From assembly GCF_021155775.2 (NCBI RefSeq), contig NC_060235.2, positions 15,711,193-15,775,192 on the forward strand: 64,000 nt of DNA, read 5' to 3'. The DNA is from Neodiprion pinetum (taxonomy: Eukaryota > Arthropoda > Insecta > Hymenoptera > Diprionidae). Under the pieces are notes generated by a model. It was not told the origin of the DNA and did not search any database. It was given only the letters and a program-made list of their open reading frames with translations. Shown in pieces: positions 13,341 through 25,026 of this stretch. The translations under genes were made by a program, and so were the position numbers. Position 1 is the first letter of the stretch; every line of letters begins with the position of its first letter.

Positions 13341-13643
13341 AGGGGGGATTTGCTTTTTTTCCACAAAATTTACCGCTTTTTTCGAATTTCGAATCAAACG
13401 ATAGCTACATGTGTATGGAGTAAAATGGTATTTGATTTTTTTGTTTCAGATCATCAACGAGGGGGGGGGGGGGGGGGCGGGCAGGAGGCGCATTCTCGAG
13501 AGGATACAATTGAATATTTTTTTGTGCATACGTGATATGGCAATAAAACTACATGCCAAATTTTAAATTGATTCATTGCATAGTTTCTTCACTAGAAAAT
13601 TCGAAAACAGCGGTAAATTTTGCGAAAAAAAGCAAATCCCCCC
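13341..13643. mobile_element. MITE with about 50-bp terminal inverted repeats
   Basis: The left end (13341 to about 13390) begins AGGGGGGATTTGC and continues CAAAATTTACCGCT and TCGAATTT. The right end (about 13592-13643) is the reverse complement with few mismatches, ending CAAATCCCCCCT. The roughly 200-bp interior holds G17 at 13461-13477 and no coding capacity. TTAA follows the right end (13644-13647) but the left flank reads TTTG, so assignment to a TTAA-specific family is unproven. Confidence 0.82.
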
Positions 13644-14730
13644 TTAAACATGACTTCGGCGCGATACTTGGACCTATTAAGGTACCTGCCAGAAGTGACG
13701 AAACTGTTCAGGCTGCAGCGTACACAAACTCTTCTTCATAAGTACGTACCTGACGTTGATATTATATAGGGCACGTACGTCTTGGTTCGTGGATGTATAC
13801 TTAGTTTACTTGCCCGGAGATGTAGCATGAACCGCAAGCTTGCGTTGCATATACCTATACATATGTTGAAAATCTCTCATACTGCGGTATTTCTTATTCA
13901 ATATACATCCATATGGTCCTGGCAGAGTCTACCGTTAACCAAAACTAATGATCATTCCGTCTCGGAACATCGATTTATGTATTTTGGTGATCGATCATTA
14001 AATTTATCTCGACCTCCAACTGAAATATTTTCGTCAGATGTGCGCTTGTAGAGGCAGTTTTTTCTTTCCGCTTTTACGATGCACCCTGTGAAGTGTGGTC
14101 GAAGCCTCAGGTTGGTGTTTGAATTTCCGTTCATTGCAGACTAGGTCTCAACCGACGTATAACCTATCATTCGCGACAGACATAGACTTGAACAAGATAT
14201 TGAGATAAAAATGTTGGAAAATGAGTCGTTTGAGGCTTAAGCCGCAACAGCCAGCCGCGAGATGCAATATGGAATGTGCGTCTGTGTACACGTGACAGTG
14301 TGAAACGATATCCTTTTCTAAAGCCAAGTATTTGAAAAGCTAAGAATCACAGAATCTAAAATTTGTGGATTACGCCGTTCTTCCTTAGCAGGGCAGTGTA
14401 TTGTGATAAGGTATTCTCGTGAATCAATCAATGTTGAAGAGAAAAAAAGCGTCATAAATATCTGCTGATAACACAGTTATATGATCCGTTTTTTGCTCAT
14501 ATGTAAGAATGCATTGTATCCTTGATTGCACGTGAATAAAGAACAACATATGGCCACAGCCGAGGTTTCGTCAGATGCACCAACATCGAAATTCAACAAT
14601 TTCGCTGTCCTTCGCGAATATAGTATATTATTTAACAAGGGACGAAAGTTGGCGACTGCGACGAGTGTGAAGTTTGCGCCTGAGCGAGGAGAGGGCGGCA
14701 ACCACGCGAGTTGTGGCGTCAACTTTTGGC
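13644..14730. other. Gene-free stretch
   Basis: No gene or strong repeat recognised. Frames of 60-109 codons occur on both strands without domain features. Confidence 0.4.
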
Positions 14731-15001
14731 CCGAGTCACACGCGACAATTTTTGTAATAACTGAATGAAAAGTGATGAGGCTTTGCGTGGTAATTTTCCG
14801 GGACACGAGTGATTCATTTCATCTCCCTAGGTGCAAAAGTAATCTCCCAAGGGAAGAAAATGAAGCAATCGTGAACTGCGCATGCGCGAACCTATCTTTA
14901 CAGTACTGAGAAGAAATTGACTACTTTCATCCCGCTAAACCGCTACGCGAAGCCTCACTTTTCATGCAGTTGACGAGTTGTAATTGTTGAGCGAGTGAGT
15001 C
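14731..15001. mobile_element. Diverged foldback/MITE with central NRF1-like palindrome
   Basis: A left arm (about 14731-14826) and right arm (about 14905-15001) are imperfect reverse complements. The best core is TGAATGAAAAGTGATGAGGC near 14762 against GCCTCACTTTTCATGCA near 14952, with GAGTCAC...ACAATT matched further out. The spacer carries TGCGCATGCGC at 14877-14887, which matches the NRF1/EWG recognition palindrome. Target duplications are not clear. Confidence 0.6.
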
Positions 15002-16497
15002 CTTTCAAGAAGTACTCTCGGTATAGATTCCGGTCGCTCAAATTACTTCTCTGCATGCCGTTCCATCCGCGTGACTTAGCGAGACCTCCAACAGGTGCTC
15101 GAAACGTGTAAAATAAAATGAAGATACATAGGCAGACGAAAGAATTGTTTTTTTTTCGTTTTTATCAAGAGTTTATAACTCCTATGACAAAGAATAGACG
15201 ACCTCGCGTGGTGCGAGAGACAGTAAAAGATATCAATTTAGGCCTGTTAAAATGACCTCTAATGTGCCTTTTATTGGCATTCATCCACTCCAAGGGAAAA
15301 GTAAGCATAGCCGGTTGACTTGCTTGTCCACTCTTTCAGGTTTTTGTTTCATGCAACGGAAGACGAGAGTGTAATGGCGGCGGCAGTTTCGAGCCGAAGT
15401 GTGGGTGGTCCATTTCGCTTCGTCTTCGTCTCGCCGTTTGTTACTACCTTAGGGGTACGCGTTTCCATTCTGTGCTCACGGCCATATAGGGTTGTTCCTG
15501 TACCTCTACATTTAATCGATCTCAGAGTTCAAAGGGCACTGTTCGACAGTTAGAAAGAATACAACGAGTGCCAGACATTCAATATTATCACACACCGTCA
15601 TATATCCAAAATTATTTCCATCTTTCGTGTTATACACAAACTCAGACGTGGTTAATTGAAAATGTGGAGCCGATGATTATTTACAGTTAAAGTGGTAAAA
15701 ATTTGACATTGAGATGTATATGGAATGTGCGTACACCTATGCTGCATCAACCCGAAGTTTCTTCTTTCTATCGCAAGACCGTAGCGTAGAAAAGTAGTTA
15801 CCTACATACTGTTGTTCGCATTATTAATTGCAGGGTACTCATTACAAGAAACAACGACAGGCTGAGATAGATTATCGTACTAGAATGGGATCAGAGTTCG
15901 TGTTCATTTACAGAAAGACGGTTGACAACGAAGGTGAGAACGAAGATGACTACGACGAAGCCGGGTCGCCTCGTGCTCTCTTGCTGCTCCAGGTGCAGAT
16001 GCGGTGTGGATGTATACGTATGCGCGTGCACGTTAGGATGCGGGACATCTCATTTCATCCCCGGCCTTCCCGCTCTTTCGTCCAAGTAACATTTCTCTCA
16101 ATTATTCGAAATCTCAATGGTTCGCTTTATTGCTGTATGTACTCGCTTCTTCTACCTTGCACGTGTAACGTATACAAGAGTTCTATATTCATATTTTGCA
16201 CTTGTCAACACAGGCTACACCGCAAACACGGACCGTGAGTTTTCTGTGAATATGGCCACTCCACATCCTGTAGTATGCCCACGTATGCGTACATGATTTA
16301 CGCAAGGCTTGGTTTGGAGGGAACGGACTGTGGGCGCGCTATAGACAGCTCAGGTATGCATTGTGCGTCTGTGTTGGACTGCCTTGCTGCAGGACGTATA
16401 GGAAGTGGCCAAATTCACAGAAAACTCGCGGTATAGTGTGATCCGTGTTATAAAGGTACACTGGAGAAAATAGATCCCGAGACGGGTAACTTTTTCG
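15002..16497. other. Gene-free stretch
   Basis: About 1.5 kb with no recognisable gene. A 136-residue plus frame near 15828-16238 has no known domain and lacks obvious exon boundaries. Confidence 0.4.
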
Positions 16498-16600
16498 ACC
16501 GCGAAGCAGGCTCAATCTTCGTAAACGTAACAGAACCCAACAACACAAAATTCAAATGGGTTATGTTACGTTTACGAAGATCGAGCCCGTTTCGCCGCCG
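16498..16600. repeat. Long near-perfect hairpin, about 42-nt arms
   Basis: The left arm 16498-16538 and right arm 16558-16600 are complementary with about five mismatches around a 19-base loop. The longest uninterrupted pairing includes TCTTCGTAAACGTAAC. The size is in the range of a pre-miRNA or small hairpin RNA, but the sequence is not a miRNA I recognise. A MITE remnant is the alternative. Confidence 0.85.
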
Positions 16601-18192
16601 GCGCGGCGATGGCGTTGAGTCGGGTAGAGAGGAAAGGATAATCAAGGGATAAAGAAATAAAAATGAAATAGAACTCCGACATACCGTCGTCGTTGCTAAT
16701 TTGCAAAGCTTGGTAGAGTATTGGGTTAATTTATTTTCTCAATGCAGCGCCTCGTTGGATACTCGATCAAGTTTCTGATTGCAAAGCTATTGGCGGCAGG
16801 AAGGTAATACATGTGTCAGTTCGTACGCATGGCGTGCGTGAGATTACACGATTCAGAGCGGGGAGAACCTCGGAGAGTTCAACAGTGGCGTAGACATGCG
16901 TAATACAGGTGTTCAGTGAATACGAGCGCACCGAGGCGCGGGTGCGAATGCCTTTTCATTTCCGGTAGCTATCGCCGGAATTACGTCATCTCCGTCCGTC
17001 GCATGGACGGACTGCCGACGAAGCGAGTTAGTACACGTATATGTACCGAGTTACGGGGATAGAGAAGTCAGAATGGGTGGGGGCGGAGGTGGTGGCGGGG
17101 CGGTGGAGGGGAAGGGCAAGGGGAAGGAGCGACAAACGGCGGGGAAAGGAAAGCGGCACTGGGATGGGGGTATGTACGTGCCTGACCTGGGTTAACGCCC
17201 TAGTCAACACAATGCATCCTTGTATTTTACCTATCCCCAGCGCATTGCATATTTTGCGAGCTTTGTTTATGCTTCGGAAAACAGGTCCGGCTGTACCCAC
17301 GAGCCCCCCTTCCTTGCTTCGGTCGGCTTTCCTCTCACTTTAGTGTAAACTGGTTTTTAGTTCCATGACTTTTTATCTTTTTCGTCACGCAGGCATCCAT
17401 GTGAACGGGGCTGCAGTTGCCTGTCCGCTAAACAAGTAAGTCCACAACGTGTACTATAGTAATAATGACACGTATGTTTTGGCAGCTCGCATATTTTTCA
17501 AACTCTCCGCTAGATTCTACTGTATCAGTAATACCCGTTATTCTTTGCAGTTTAACGCGCATAAGGTACGAATATTGATTTTCGAAGAATATTTACATCG
17601 TCGATCAAAAACCTGACGACTGACGGCCAACTGTGGAGGGAGGCCAAGTTTCCAACTGTAGCGAATATAATTTACAGGGAATAGCGAGGGGATTACAAAA
17701 GCGTTGCACAATCAATACCCACCGCATGTAACGGATACGATAGAATAGGACTATATAATGCAGATATGCAACAAGCTTCGCGCGTGCGGCAATGTAGACG
17801 AGAATGACATCACGGGGCAACAACAACAACGGCGATAATTTTGCGACGTTTCGTCTATGAATCACCGTATGGGTAACCCTGGCCCAGATTTTATAACCAT
17901 CGGACACTCGTCATCCGCCTCGTGTGTATAGACACTTATGCGTTATAAATGCTAAACTGCATCGCGGCACACGGAACTGCGGTAGAGACCAGTACAGGGG
18001 AGTTGTTCCTGTAACGAACTCACACTTATGCGGTATCGAATTTCTCACGGAAAAGGCCAGCAAAGTAACTGAAAGAACAAGAAGGAAAAAGACTAGCCGA
18101 GCGGATTGCATTTTAAGATAAAAACCTGTGCACACACCTCTAGCGGTTAGTTACAGAAAAACTTTTGACTCGCAATGAAATAAAATGTTTAA
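16601..18192. other. Gene-free stretch
   Basis: Contains TTACGTCAT (about 16980), a CRE/AP-1-like octamer beside small GGAC palindromes, and a G-rich patch at about 17070-17170. No gene recognised. Confidence 0.35.
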
Positions 18193-18898
18193 CCCTTCAG
18201 GACATGGGTGTTTTGACTGCCATTATTTACTCTGGCCATGAGAAAAAATCTCATGCCTTCTGCGCATGCGCTCAGTATATTTTAAATACAGCTTTCTTAA
18301 GAAAATATCATTTATTTATAATTTTCAATGTTTTTTAAGGTAAAATAATTGCTCAAATTTATTATTATAGTAATATCAATTAAATATTCACAATGCAAAA
18401 TAACTTAGACCTAAGTACTCATAAAATGTATTTGTCAGGGTTATATATAAAACAAAAATATTGACTTACGTTTATTTAACACCTTTTAATAATATTCATT
18501 TAATGAATATCAACAATTAAATTATAAATTTTACATTTTTGAAAGCAGATAACACAGCACAACATTGCACAATTATTCTTTAGGTATATGTATCATGTAA
18601 ACAAGTATGGCGGACGCATACTACGGAACGACCCGAACTAGGCCGAAAAGAAACGAAAGCTAAAATCTCTCACCCTTTAATACTCTGGCCATGAGAAAAA
18701 ATCTCATGTTCTCCAAAAAATTATTTTTTTTCGCAATTTTGATTTAAAAAAAAACAGTTTTTAGTGAATGTGTATCTAGAAAACTAAATTATAGGAAGAT
18801 ACAAAAATTTTCAAGTAGTCTTTCCATTTGAATTTTAAAAGATATTTGAGATCTACGTTGAGCATGAGAGAAAATCTCATAACCCATGTCCTGAAGGG
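18193..18898. mobile_element. piggyBac-type non-autonomous element, 706 bp
   Basis: TTAA at 18189-18192 and again at 18899-18902 flank a unit that starts CCCTTCAGGACATGGGT and ends ACCCATGTCCTGAAGGG, a 17-bp perfect terminal inverted repeat. TTAA duplication with ends beginning CCC is diagnostic of piggyBac-superfamily elements. The interior is AT-rich and has no transposase frame. A palindrome CATGAGAAAAAATCTCATG occurs at 18237-18255 and 18690-18708, with a close variant at 18863-18880. The first two share the leader ACTCTGGC. TGCGCATGCGC lies at 18261-18271. Confidence 0.92.
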
Positions 18899-19905
18899 TT
18901 AATTTTCGTGGAATACGATCGCCGTACGATCACCGGAATCTTGCATTGTATCCAACTCCTCTTCCGATTTCCAGACAAAAGTTTAACCCTCAAAATACAA
19001 GTAGAGTTTCGATAGTGGCCCTCTGCAAGGTTCAATGAACCTGTTCCAAGGACAAATTCTAGTCTCTCAGCTCCGGCCGATGCTGCCGGAGCTGTGCTAG
19101 CGAAGCTGCATCCTATAACAAGCACCAGCCTCGAACTTGCTTCGATATCACGCCATCCTGGAGAATCCGATGCTTCGTACCGGTGGTAGACATATCGTCA
19201 CACTCGTACGTCCTACGTAATACGTGCACCGCCCCGGATAGCTACGAATTTTTGCGAATTATGTTATGCCTACAACTGCGGTACACTGCACGGTTGAACC
19301 ATCTTGCATCGATTAACTTTACATTCACATCGCGATTTGATATAGTGAAACATACTCCGGCTTTGATTGTTTATAATACTTCAAAAAGCTAAGCGAATTC
19401 AACGAGCATATTTGTTTCAATTTGATCATCACAAGTCAAAAAACTTCGAAGACATCGCTGAATCACGTATGAAGATATACAGATTCTTGGCGCTTGTGTA
19501 CAGCGAGCAGTTCCCATTGATACCAAGAACTGCAAACTTGCTTCTATAACGGATTACGGCTAATGCGAAGAGAGCTCGCCACGTTGAAACGAATAAGATT
19601 GATAAACTTTAGTCAGCTGGCGCATAATTGAGAATAGTTGACGCGTGAAAGATTTAGATAACCTCAGGCATAATAGAGGGCATCGGTTCGCGAGGCTGAT
19701 GCTGGCAGCTAGAATTAACAGCTAAATGTTTTAATGTTCATTTGCATAAGGTAGCGAAGTCCAAAAATCCAAATTTTGTGTAATACCTTGAACTCCTAAT
19801 ACCTTTATAGAATTATGAGGATAAAACTGAACTGCATTATACCAATTCCAAAGAGTTTGAAAGGTTTAGTTGGTCACTTTGGCTGCCAGCTTCAGCTTCA
19901 TCATC
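18899..19905. other. Gene-free stretch with one short hairpin
   Basis: CAGCTCCGGC at 19068-19077 pairs perfectly with GCCGGAGCTG at 19085-19094 around a 7-base loop. It is GC-rich like a terminator stem but has no T-run. Nothing else recognised. Confidence 0.45.
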
Positions 19906-20529
19906 GGCTCTACATGAATCAGTTCTACAAGTGAAAAGTTGTACAAGTTAGTTTCTATAGATTCGTTATCGAAAATTCATTTCTACATACGGCGATTCCA
20001 CAAGAGCACGTTAAATTCTTTTCTACGGGTCCACTTCCATAAAACTAGGCTAGGAACAATTCTACATACACAAATTATATAAATTATGTGCCCCACACAG
20101 CACGCAATATTTACAGAACATTTGTAATATCGATTTTAATGTTGAAAATTTTTTTATAAATATTGATACGACTACGATATGTATAAAATACACGTATCGA
20201 ATGTTCCGATATTGTAGAAATATTTGAAAAAACGTGGCAAATATCATGTCCTGTGTGTATATTATATAATTTCTATATGTAGACACGTCCCTAGCCTTAT
20301 TCTGCGGAAATGAACCCGTAGAAACGAACCTAACCTGCTCTTGTGGAACTGCTAAATGAAAAAACCGACTTGTAGGTCCACCGCGTGTAGAAACGACCCT
20401 TTGCAAACGCATTTGCAGAACCGACGCATGTAGAAAAACAGACCTGTACAAAAGAACTTATGAAACCGCGGTATGGAGAATAAATTTAATACTAGAACTT
20501 TTCACTTGTCGTACTGATTCATTTAGAAC
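19906..20529. mobile_element. Foldback element, TTTCTACAAG family, copy 1
   Basis: The left arm (about 19906-20080) and right arm (about 20271-20529) are imperfect reverse complements. ATGAATCAGTTCTACAAGTG at the left end faces its complement at the right end, and TTCCACAAGAGCA and AGGCTAGG also pair. The centre continues the pairing (ACAAATTATATAAATTA against its complement), so nearly the whole 0.6 kb can fold. Both arms are built from short units containing TTTCTAC or TTCCACAAG roughly every 15-30 bases. The right arm is longer by several units. There is no coding capacity. Confidence 0.82.
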
Positions 20530-22380
20530 AAATCCTCCCCTAGACATAATGTAAACGCAACACTTTTGTATGTCTAGTGCAACGATGTTTTTCTAATAAG
20601 CAAATACCAAAATCTCGTAATGAGAGTCAATCCACTTAAAGATATATTGCGTAATACAAATTATTCGCTCAATTACATTGACGTGTATATTTCATGTATA
20701 ACGATAATTCCGATTCATAACAGCGGTCCGCATTGTAGCAAATGATGAGAAGACCCCGAGTATAAGAGAATGGCGCGTCGGTCAGAGCGATCTGCAGTAT
20801 TGCTGAACGTTGCAGGTTCATCGCTTCATCGGCCGCGTATAGCTGCCTAGGTATGTATTTATATATATACATATATATATCCGTATATAAGCTTGCCCCG
20901 CGGGAATGCTAATATAGTTATGCATGTGCATGCGTATACCGAAAGCTCGCTTACATCTTACGTGTAAATACTTGCGAGTGCATAGATAAATACAACCATA
21001 TATGCATATGCATGGATATATATGTGTATACCGAAGCAATGCAGGGCGTCGGATGTCATTGCCCCCCTCCCGAAGGAATAAATTTCACCGGGAGCCGCAT
21101 GGCGCGTATAGTATTCTCTTATTATACCACCTTCTTCTATCCACCGTACCCGACCGTGCAGGCAATTGGGGGTCACTGATTCCTATCATCACAAGGTGAT
21201 AAGGTTGCAGAGTACGCCGGCATACACGGTACCTCGTAAATTTCCTCAACGAAGACGATTCGATTTAGTAATTGAGTACCTCGGCTAGCTCGTAGTTACA
21301 GTTGAACACATCTGCGCATTCGGTTTCTCACTCGAAGCTTGACAAATAACGAGAATCCTCCTGATTTTTCACGCAGTCGGTGAAATCTGCCAAGTGACAA
21401 ATAACCCGGAGAGTTTCGGTTGGCACGTGAAATTGATGAGATTAGTAAGAATTGCGTACAAGTAAAAGCGGAAAGCGTTCGGTTTAGAACTCTGTATTCC
21501 GTCTATCGGGCCGTTCTTCCGCAGGTTGTAGCGATGGAAAGGGTCCGTGTCGACGCCAAGCAATAATGACCGTAAGTAAGCTCGCGGCTCGCGCGAAGAG
21601 CTCTATAACGGTAAAGCGATGCTTTAATGGCTCACATTTTTCCAAATGGTTGATTTAAAAACGGATCGCCAGTCAGGCATGTAAGTTGAGAAATATTCGA
21701 TGAAGTAAACCCCTTTAAGCCCGATGGGTGTTCGAACAAATTTTCAATACATTTTCGTCATAGCTCTGTACCAGAGTGTTAGACGGGACTTGCTACGGCC
21801 TCTTAAGCAGTGATTAACCAAGATCAAGGTAAATGTCAACTTCCAAACAAGGCCCGACGCCTTTTTCATAGGTATACTGAAAATACCACTTTTATTACCT
21901 GCTGTTTCTCAGCTATTACAACGAATAATGTTGAGAATCGGAGCTGATATTCCGAAAGAGTAGTCGGATAACGACGACGACGACAACGACGATGGAGTTA
22001 GGATCGTCGACCCCGGCTGCTGCGACGGGGACGACGAGAGAGCAGAATTGGTCGGGCCTTGGCAGAGATTCCGTCCGTCGTCGCCGTCCAACTTTTTACC
22101 TCGGTGGTCACGGTGTGTAGCTATCCCAGCCCGACCGAACGACTAGAGGGCTAGTAGAGGGCTCGGTAGTATCCTTCCCCCGGAGACCTGCATCGCGGAG
22201 AGGAGAAAAGAGGACCGGGTCGAGGGCCGGGAGGACTCGCGAGGAGGCACAGCCGGGGTAATTGCACCCTGCCAAGGACGCCAGCTGATGCACGCGCGCC
22301 TGGCTGGCTGGCTGCCTGCCTGCTCGCCTGCCTTCTCCTGAGCCCCTCGACGTAAGAGCTCTTCTTGGTTCGTGCACTGG
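20530..22380. other. Gene-free stretch with TA-rich and ACG-rich patches
   Basis: A TA/CATA-rich patch lies near 20855-20890 and 20995-21030, a short (ACG)n near 21970-21993, and (CTGG/CTGC)n near 22302-22330. No gene; GC rises towards 22.3 kb. Confidence 0.45.
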
Positions 22381-22424
22381 GTAGGTAGGTAGGTAGGTAG
22401 GTAGGTAGGTAGGTAGGTAGGTAG
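22381..22424. repeat. (GTAG)11 microsatellite
   Basis: Eleven perfect tandem copies of GTAG, followed by decayed GATAGTTAAGTAG. Confidence 0.97.
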
Positions 22425-22835
22425 ATAGTTAAGTAGACGGGTGTGCGTAGATATGTTACACACGGCTGACTATACGTACGTAGCTGCCCATACCAAGCTT
22501 CGTCTACCTGCTGCCAGGTGCAGGTATGAACTACGGGTGCAGCGCATATACCTATACCTTGACCACCAAAGTACCTCCGGTATCACCGGGGTACCGGGGA
22601 TATTTACTCACGACGTATCCTCCGACCTGCAATCCTGTCGCTGTAAACACCGCGGCCATATTTAAACAACCTGGCTGCCGCGATCACCTACTTACCGCTA
22701 AGAGGGTACATGAATAAATCGTCCAACGTAAGGACTCGGGAAGGATTGTGCCCGTAGATAAAAATAAGGGTCGTCGCAATTACACCGAAAAAGATGTTGT
22801 AGACTTCAGGGATTTTGTGAATAGGCGGAGCAGGT
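22425..22835. other. Gene-free stretch
   Basis: No recognised feature. Short overlapping frames only. Confidence 0.4.
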
Positions 22836-23070
22836 ATCGTTTCTACAAGGATTAGTCCTACAAGTTCGTTTCTTGTACATTTGATTCTCAATTTCGTACA
22901 TTACCATTTATTAATTTAATCTAACTTGACTTAATTTGAATTATCTGACCGCCACTTGTAGAAACAAACTTGTAGGATCGCCACTTGTAGAAACGAACTT
23001 CTAGGACTGCCACTTGTAGAAACAAACTTCTAGAATCAGCACTTGTAGAAACGAACTTGTAGAAGTGATC
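22836..23070. mobile_element. Foldback element, TTTCTACAAG family, copy 2
   Basis: The right half (about 22952-23065) holds four tandem 29-bp units of the form GCCACTTGTAGAAACGAACT with variable ends. The left half (about 22838-22880) holds the opposite orientation (GTTTCTACAAGGATTAGTCC, ACAAGTTCGTTTCTTGTAC). The halves are therefore inverted around an AT-rich spacer. The unit is the same as in the arms of the element at 19906. No target duplication or coding frame. Confidence 0.82.
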
Positions 23071-23599
23071 CTCGAAGAATCTGTCCTCTCCCCTCTCAGG
23101 TATGAAAGATTTTTGGTTTCCAGCGACATTTCGAAGTCTGCCGTAGTAAAATTTTTAGGCGATACAAAATCAAAATACGGTAATACGGATCGAATATTAA
23201 TTCAAGCGACTTAATTCAATTCACTGTGGGAATCATAATTGAACTACGGTTATTCCACTTGATTTGAAATTTATACCACATGCTCGTAACATATAATTAT
23301 CTACGGCACTACATAGAATTTTTTTAGTCAATAAAGATGAAATTTTATGATAGAAAAACAAGCGTTTATTTCAACCTATTATCAAAATTTCATTATTTAG
23401 AATTTTCAATAATCCAACCTTATGATATCGATAATCATGTTAGGAATATACGGAAAAAATTGAAAATAATCGGAATAACCATAATTAAGTTATGTTTCTT
23501 AAAACTTTCGTGTGCACAATTCGAATTCGCGATCAAGATTGTTTCAACTTAAAAAATACAGTGATAGTATGGAAGATGTTGAAAAATCCACCTTTGCCA
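23071..23599. other. Gene-free AT-rich stretch
   Basis: A 71-codon plus frame lies at 23337-23552 in AT-rich DNA with no recognisable domain. No repeat recognised. Confidence 0.35.
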
Positions 23600-23770
23600 C
23601 GACTATGCAAGGAGTCATTTTGTACGTAAACAAAAGCTCTGTGAACTCCCAGTGGAAAACAAAAATTTCCAGGTTATCTGCGAAATTATCTGACCTTCCC
23701 GTGACTTATCCAGTATGACGAAATCTGCTGACAATTCCAGGTTTCTTGGTTATCCAGGTCGTGTAACAAC
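23600..23770. mobile_element. hAT-like element fragment
   Basis: Contains the recurring blocks ATTTCCAGG, CTGACAATTCCAGG and TATCCAGG found near the right end of the element at 46791, and finishes GTGTAACAACCCTG, an hAT-style CAGGG end. The left end was not located, so it is a fragment or a related subfamily. Confidence 0.5.
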
Positions 23771-23989
23771 CCTGCGGCTACTTTCGATTTTGGAGGATTA
23801 AACTGGATCCGACAAAGATTGTTGTCATTCGGCACGGCGGACACTGGCGCACCTCTCTCTCCTTTTTCCCTTACCTCAAATGAGCATGGTTGTGAGAAAA
23901 AGCTATCCCGTAACCACTTGTACCGACTTACAGTACAATAGAATTGGATATTGTCTTTATCTCGAGTTGAGGAATCAAGGGTATGAAAA

Positions 23990-24440
23990 AAAACCGGACA
24001 AATACGAGTAGGACTCGTGCCCTGAGGGTTCTGTACATCCTTAATTATTATTTCTTTTTTTTTGTGATAATATAACTACAAAAGAAATATTTTCAGACTA
24101 TTTGCTTTACTTGTGCTGTGAGACCTTGCTTCTCTGTAAATTTCATGATTCTAGGTCAACGGGTAGTACCCTAAAAGTTTTGATGAGTGAGTTTGCGAGT
24201 ATTAAAATATGTGACACAAATGGCCGTATCTTTTGATTGCATTAACTTACAAGCGTAAATTTTTTACACCTCCAAGGGACAATACACCTTAGCATGTAAT
24301 ATTAGTTTCAACTTGATACCTCTACCCGTTCCTTAGAAAAAGGGTCTTGACAGACGGAGAAACAGAGAGACGGATAGACAGACGGACAACGAAGTAATCC
24401 TATAAGGGTTTCATTTTTTTCGTTTCGAGGTACAGATCAT
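23990..24440. mobile_element. Insect interspersed repeat
   Basis: Starts near AACCGGACAAATACGAGTAG with GACTCGTGCCCTGAGGGTTC, then passes GATGAGTGAGTTTGCGAG (about 24183), GGCCGTATCTTTTGAT, CAATACACCTTAGCATGT, ACCTCTACCCGTTC and CAGACGGACAACGAAGTAAT with CCTATAAGGG (about 24383-24410), ending AGGTACAG. This order matches a repeat I remember as widespread in insect genomes, best known from Lepidoptera, whose ends read GGGTTCCGTAC and GGTACGGAACCC. I cannot name its class with confidence; SINE, non-LTR tail and DNA element are all possible. There is no coding frame. Confidence 0.65.
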
Positions 24441-25026
24441 TGAAAACTTTCAAAAACCTCTACTTGGAAAGTCTGTGCCGGCGGAAAAACCACTACGGCG
24501 CATGACCTGATACAATCATAAAACAATCATCAATTCCTTCATACGAGCCTTATGAAACCATTACACACTGTTATGATTACCGGCAACAACCTGTTTCTAT
24601 TTCATAGGAAACATCACGTAGGTACTAACGCAATAGAATGTTTTTCCCGCAAACGGACGTATTAGAACCAAACCGCACAGTTTACCAACCTACGTCCGAA
24701 ACTTACCATCGGCGGTTTGTTCAAATTTCAAGTATGGTGTAGCGTGTACAAAAAAAAGATCATGTTTTACCAAGTTTTAGACTTTTTGGACCACGCGTGT
24801 GATTCTTACTGCTCCCACAAACACGAAACCTAATTTTCGAATGAATAGCCCTAATCGATTGGCTTCAAATTTTTCTCATAAATTATTTGTCGGAAAACGA
24901 AAATTTTGAGGCCCGGATGAAAGTGGGCAAGCATTTCGTTTAGAAACTACAGGCGAAACAAGTAATTAAAAAGTCAGAATATCCGAACATGAGGCATATT
25001 AAATTTATCAACCCAAGCTACACATA
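24441..25026. other. Gene-free stretch
   Basis: No gene or clear repeat recognised. Confidence 0.4.
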
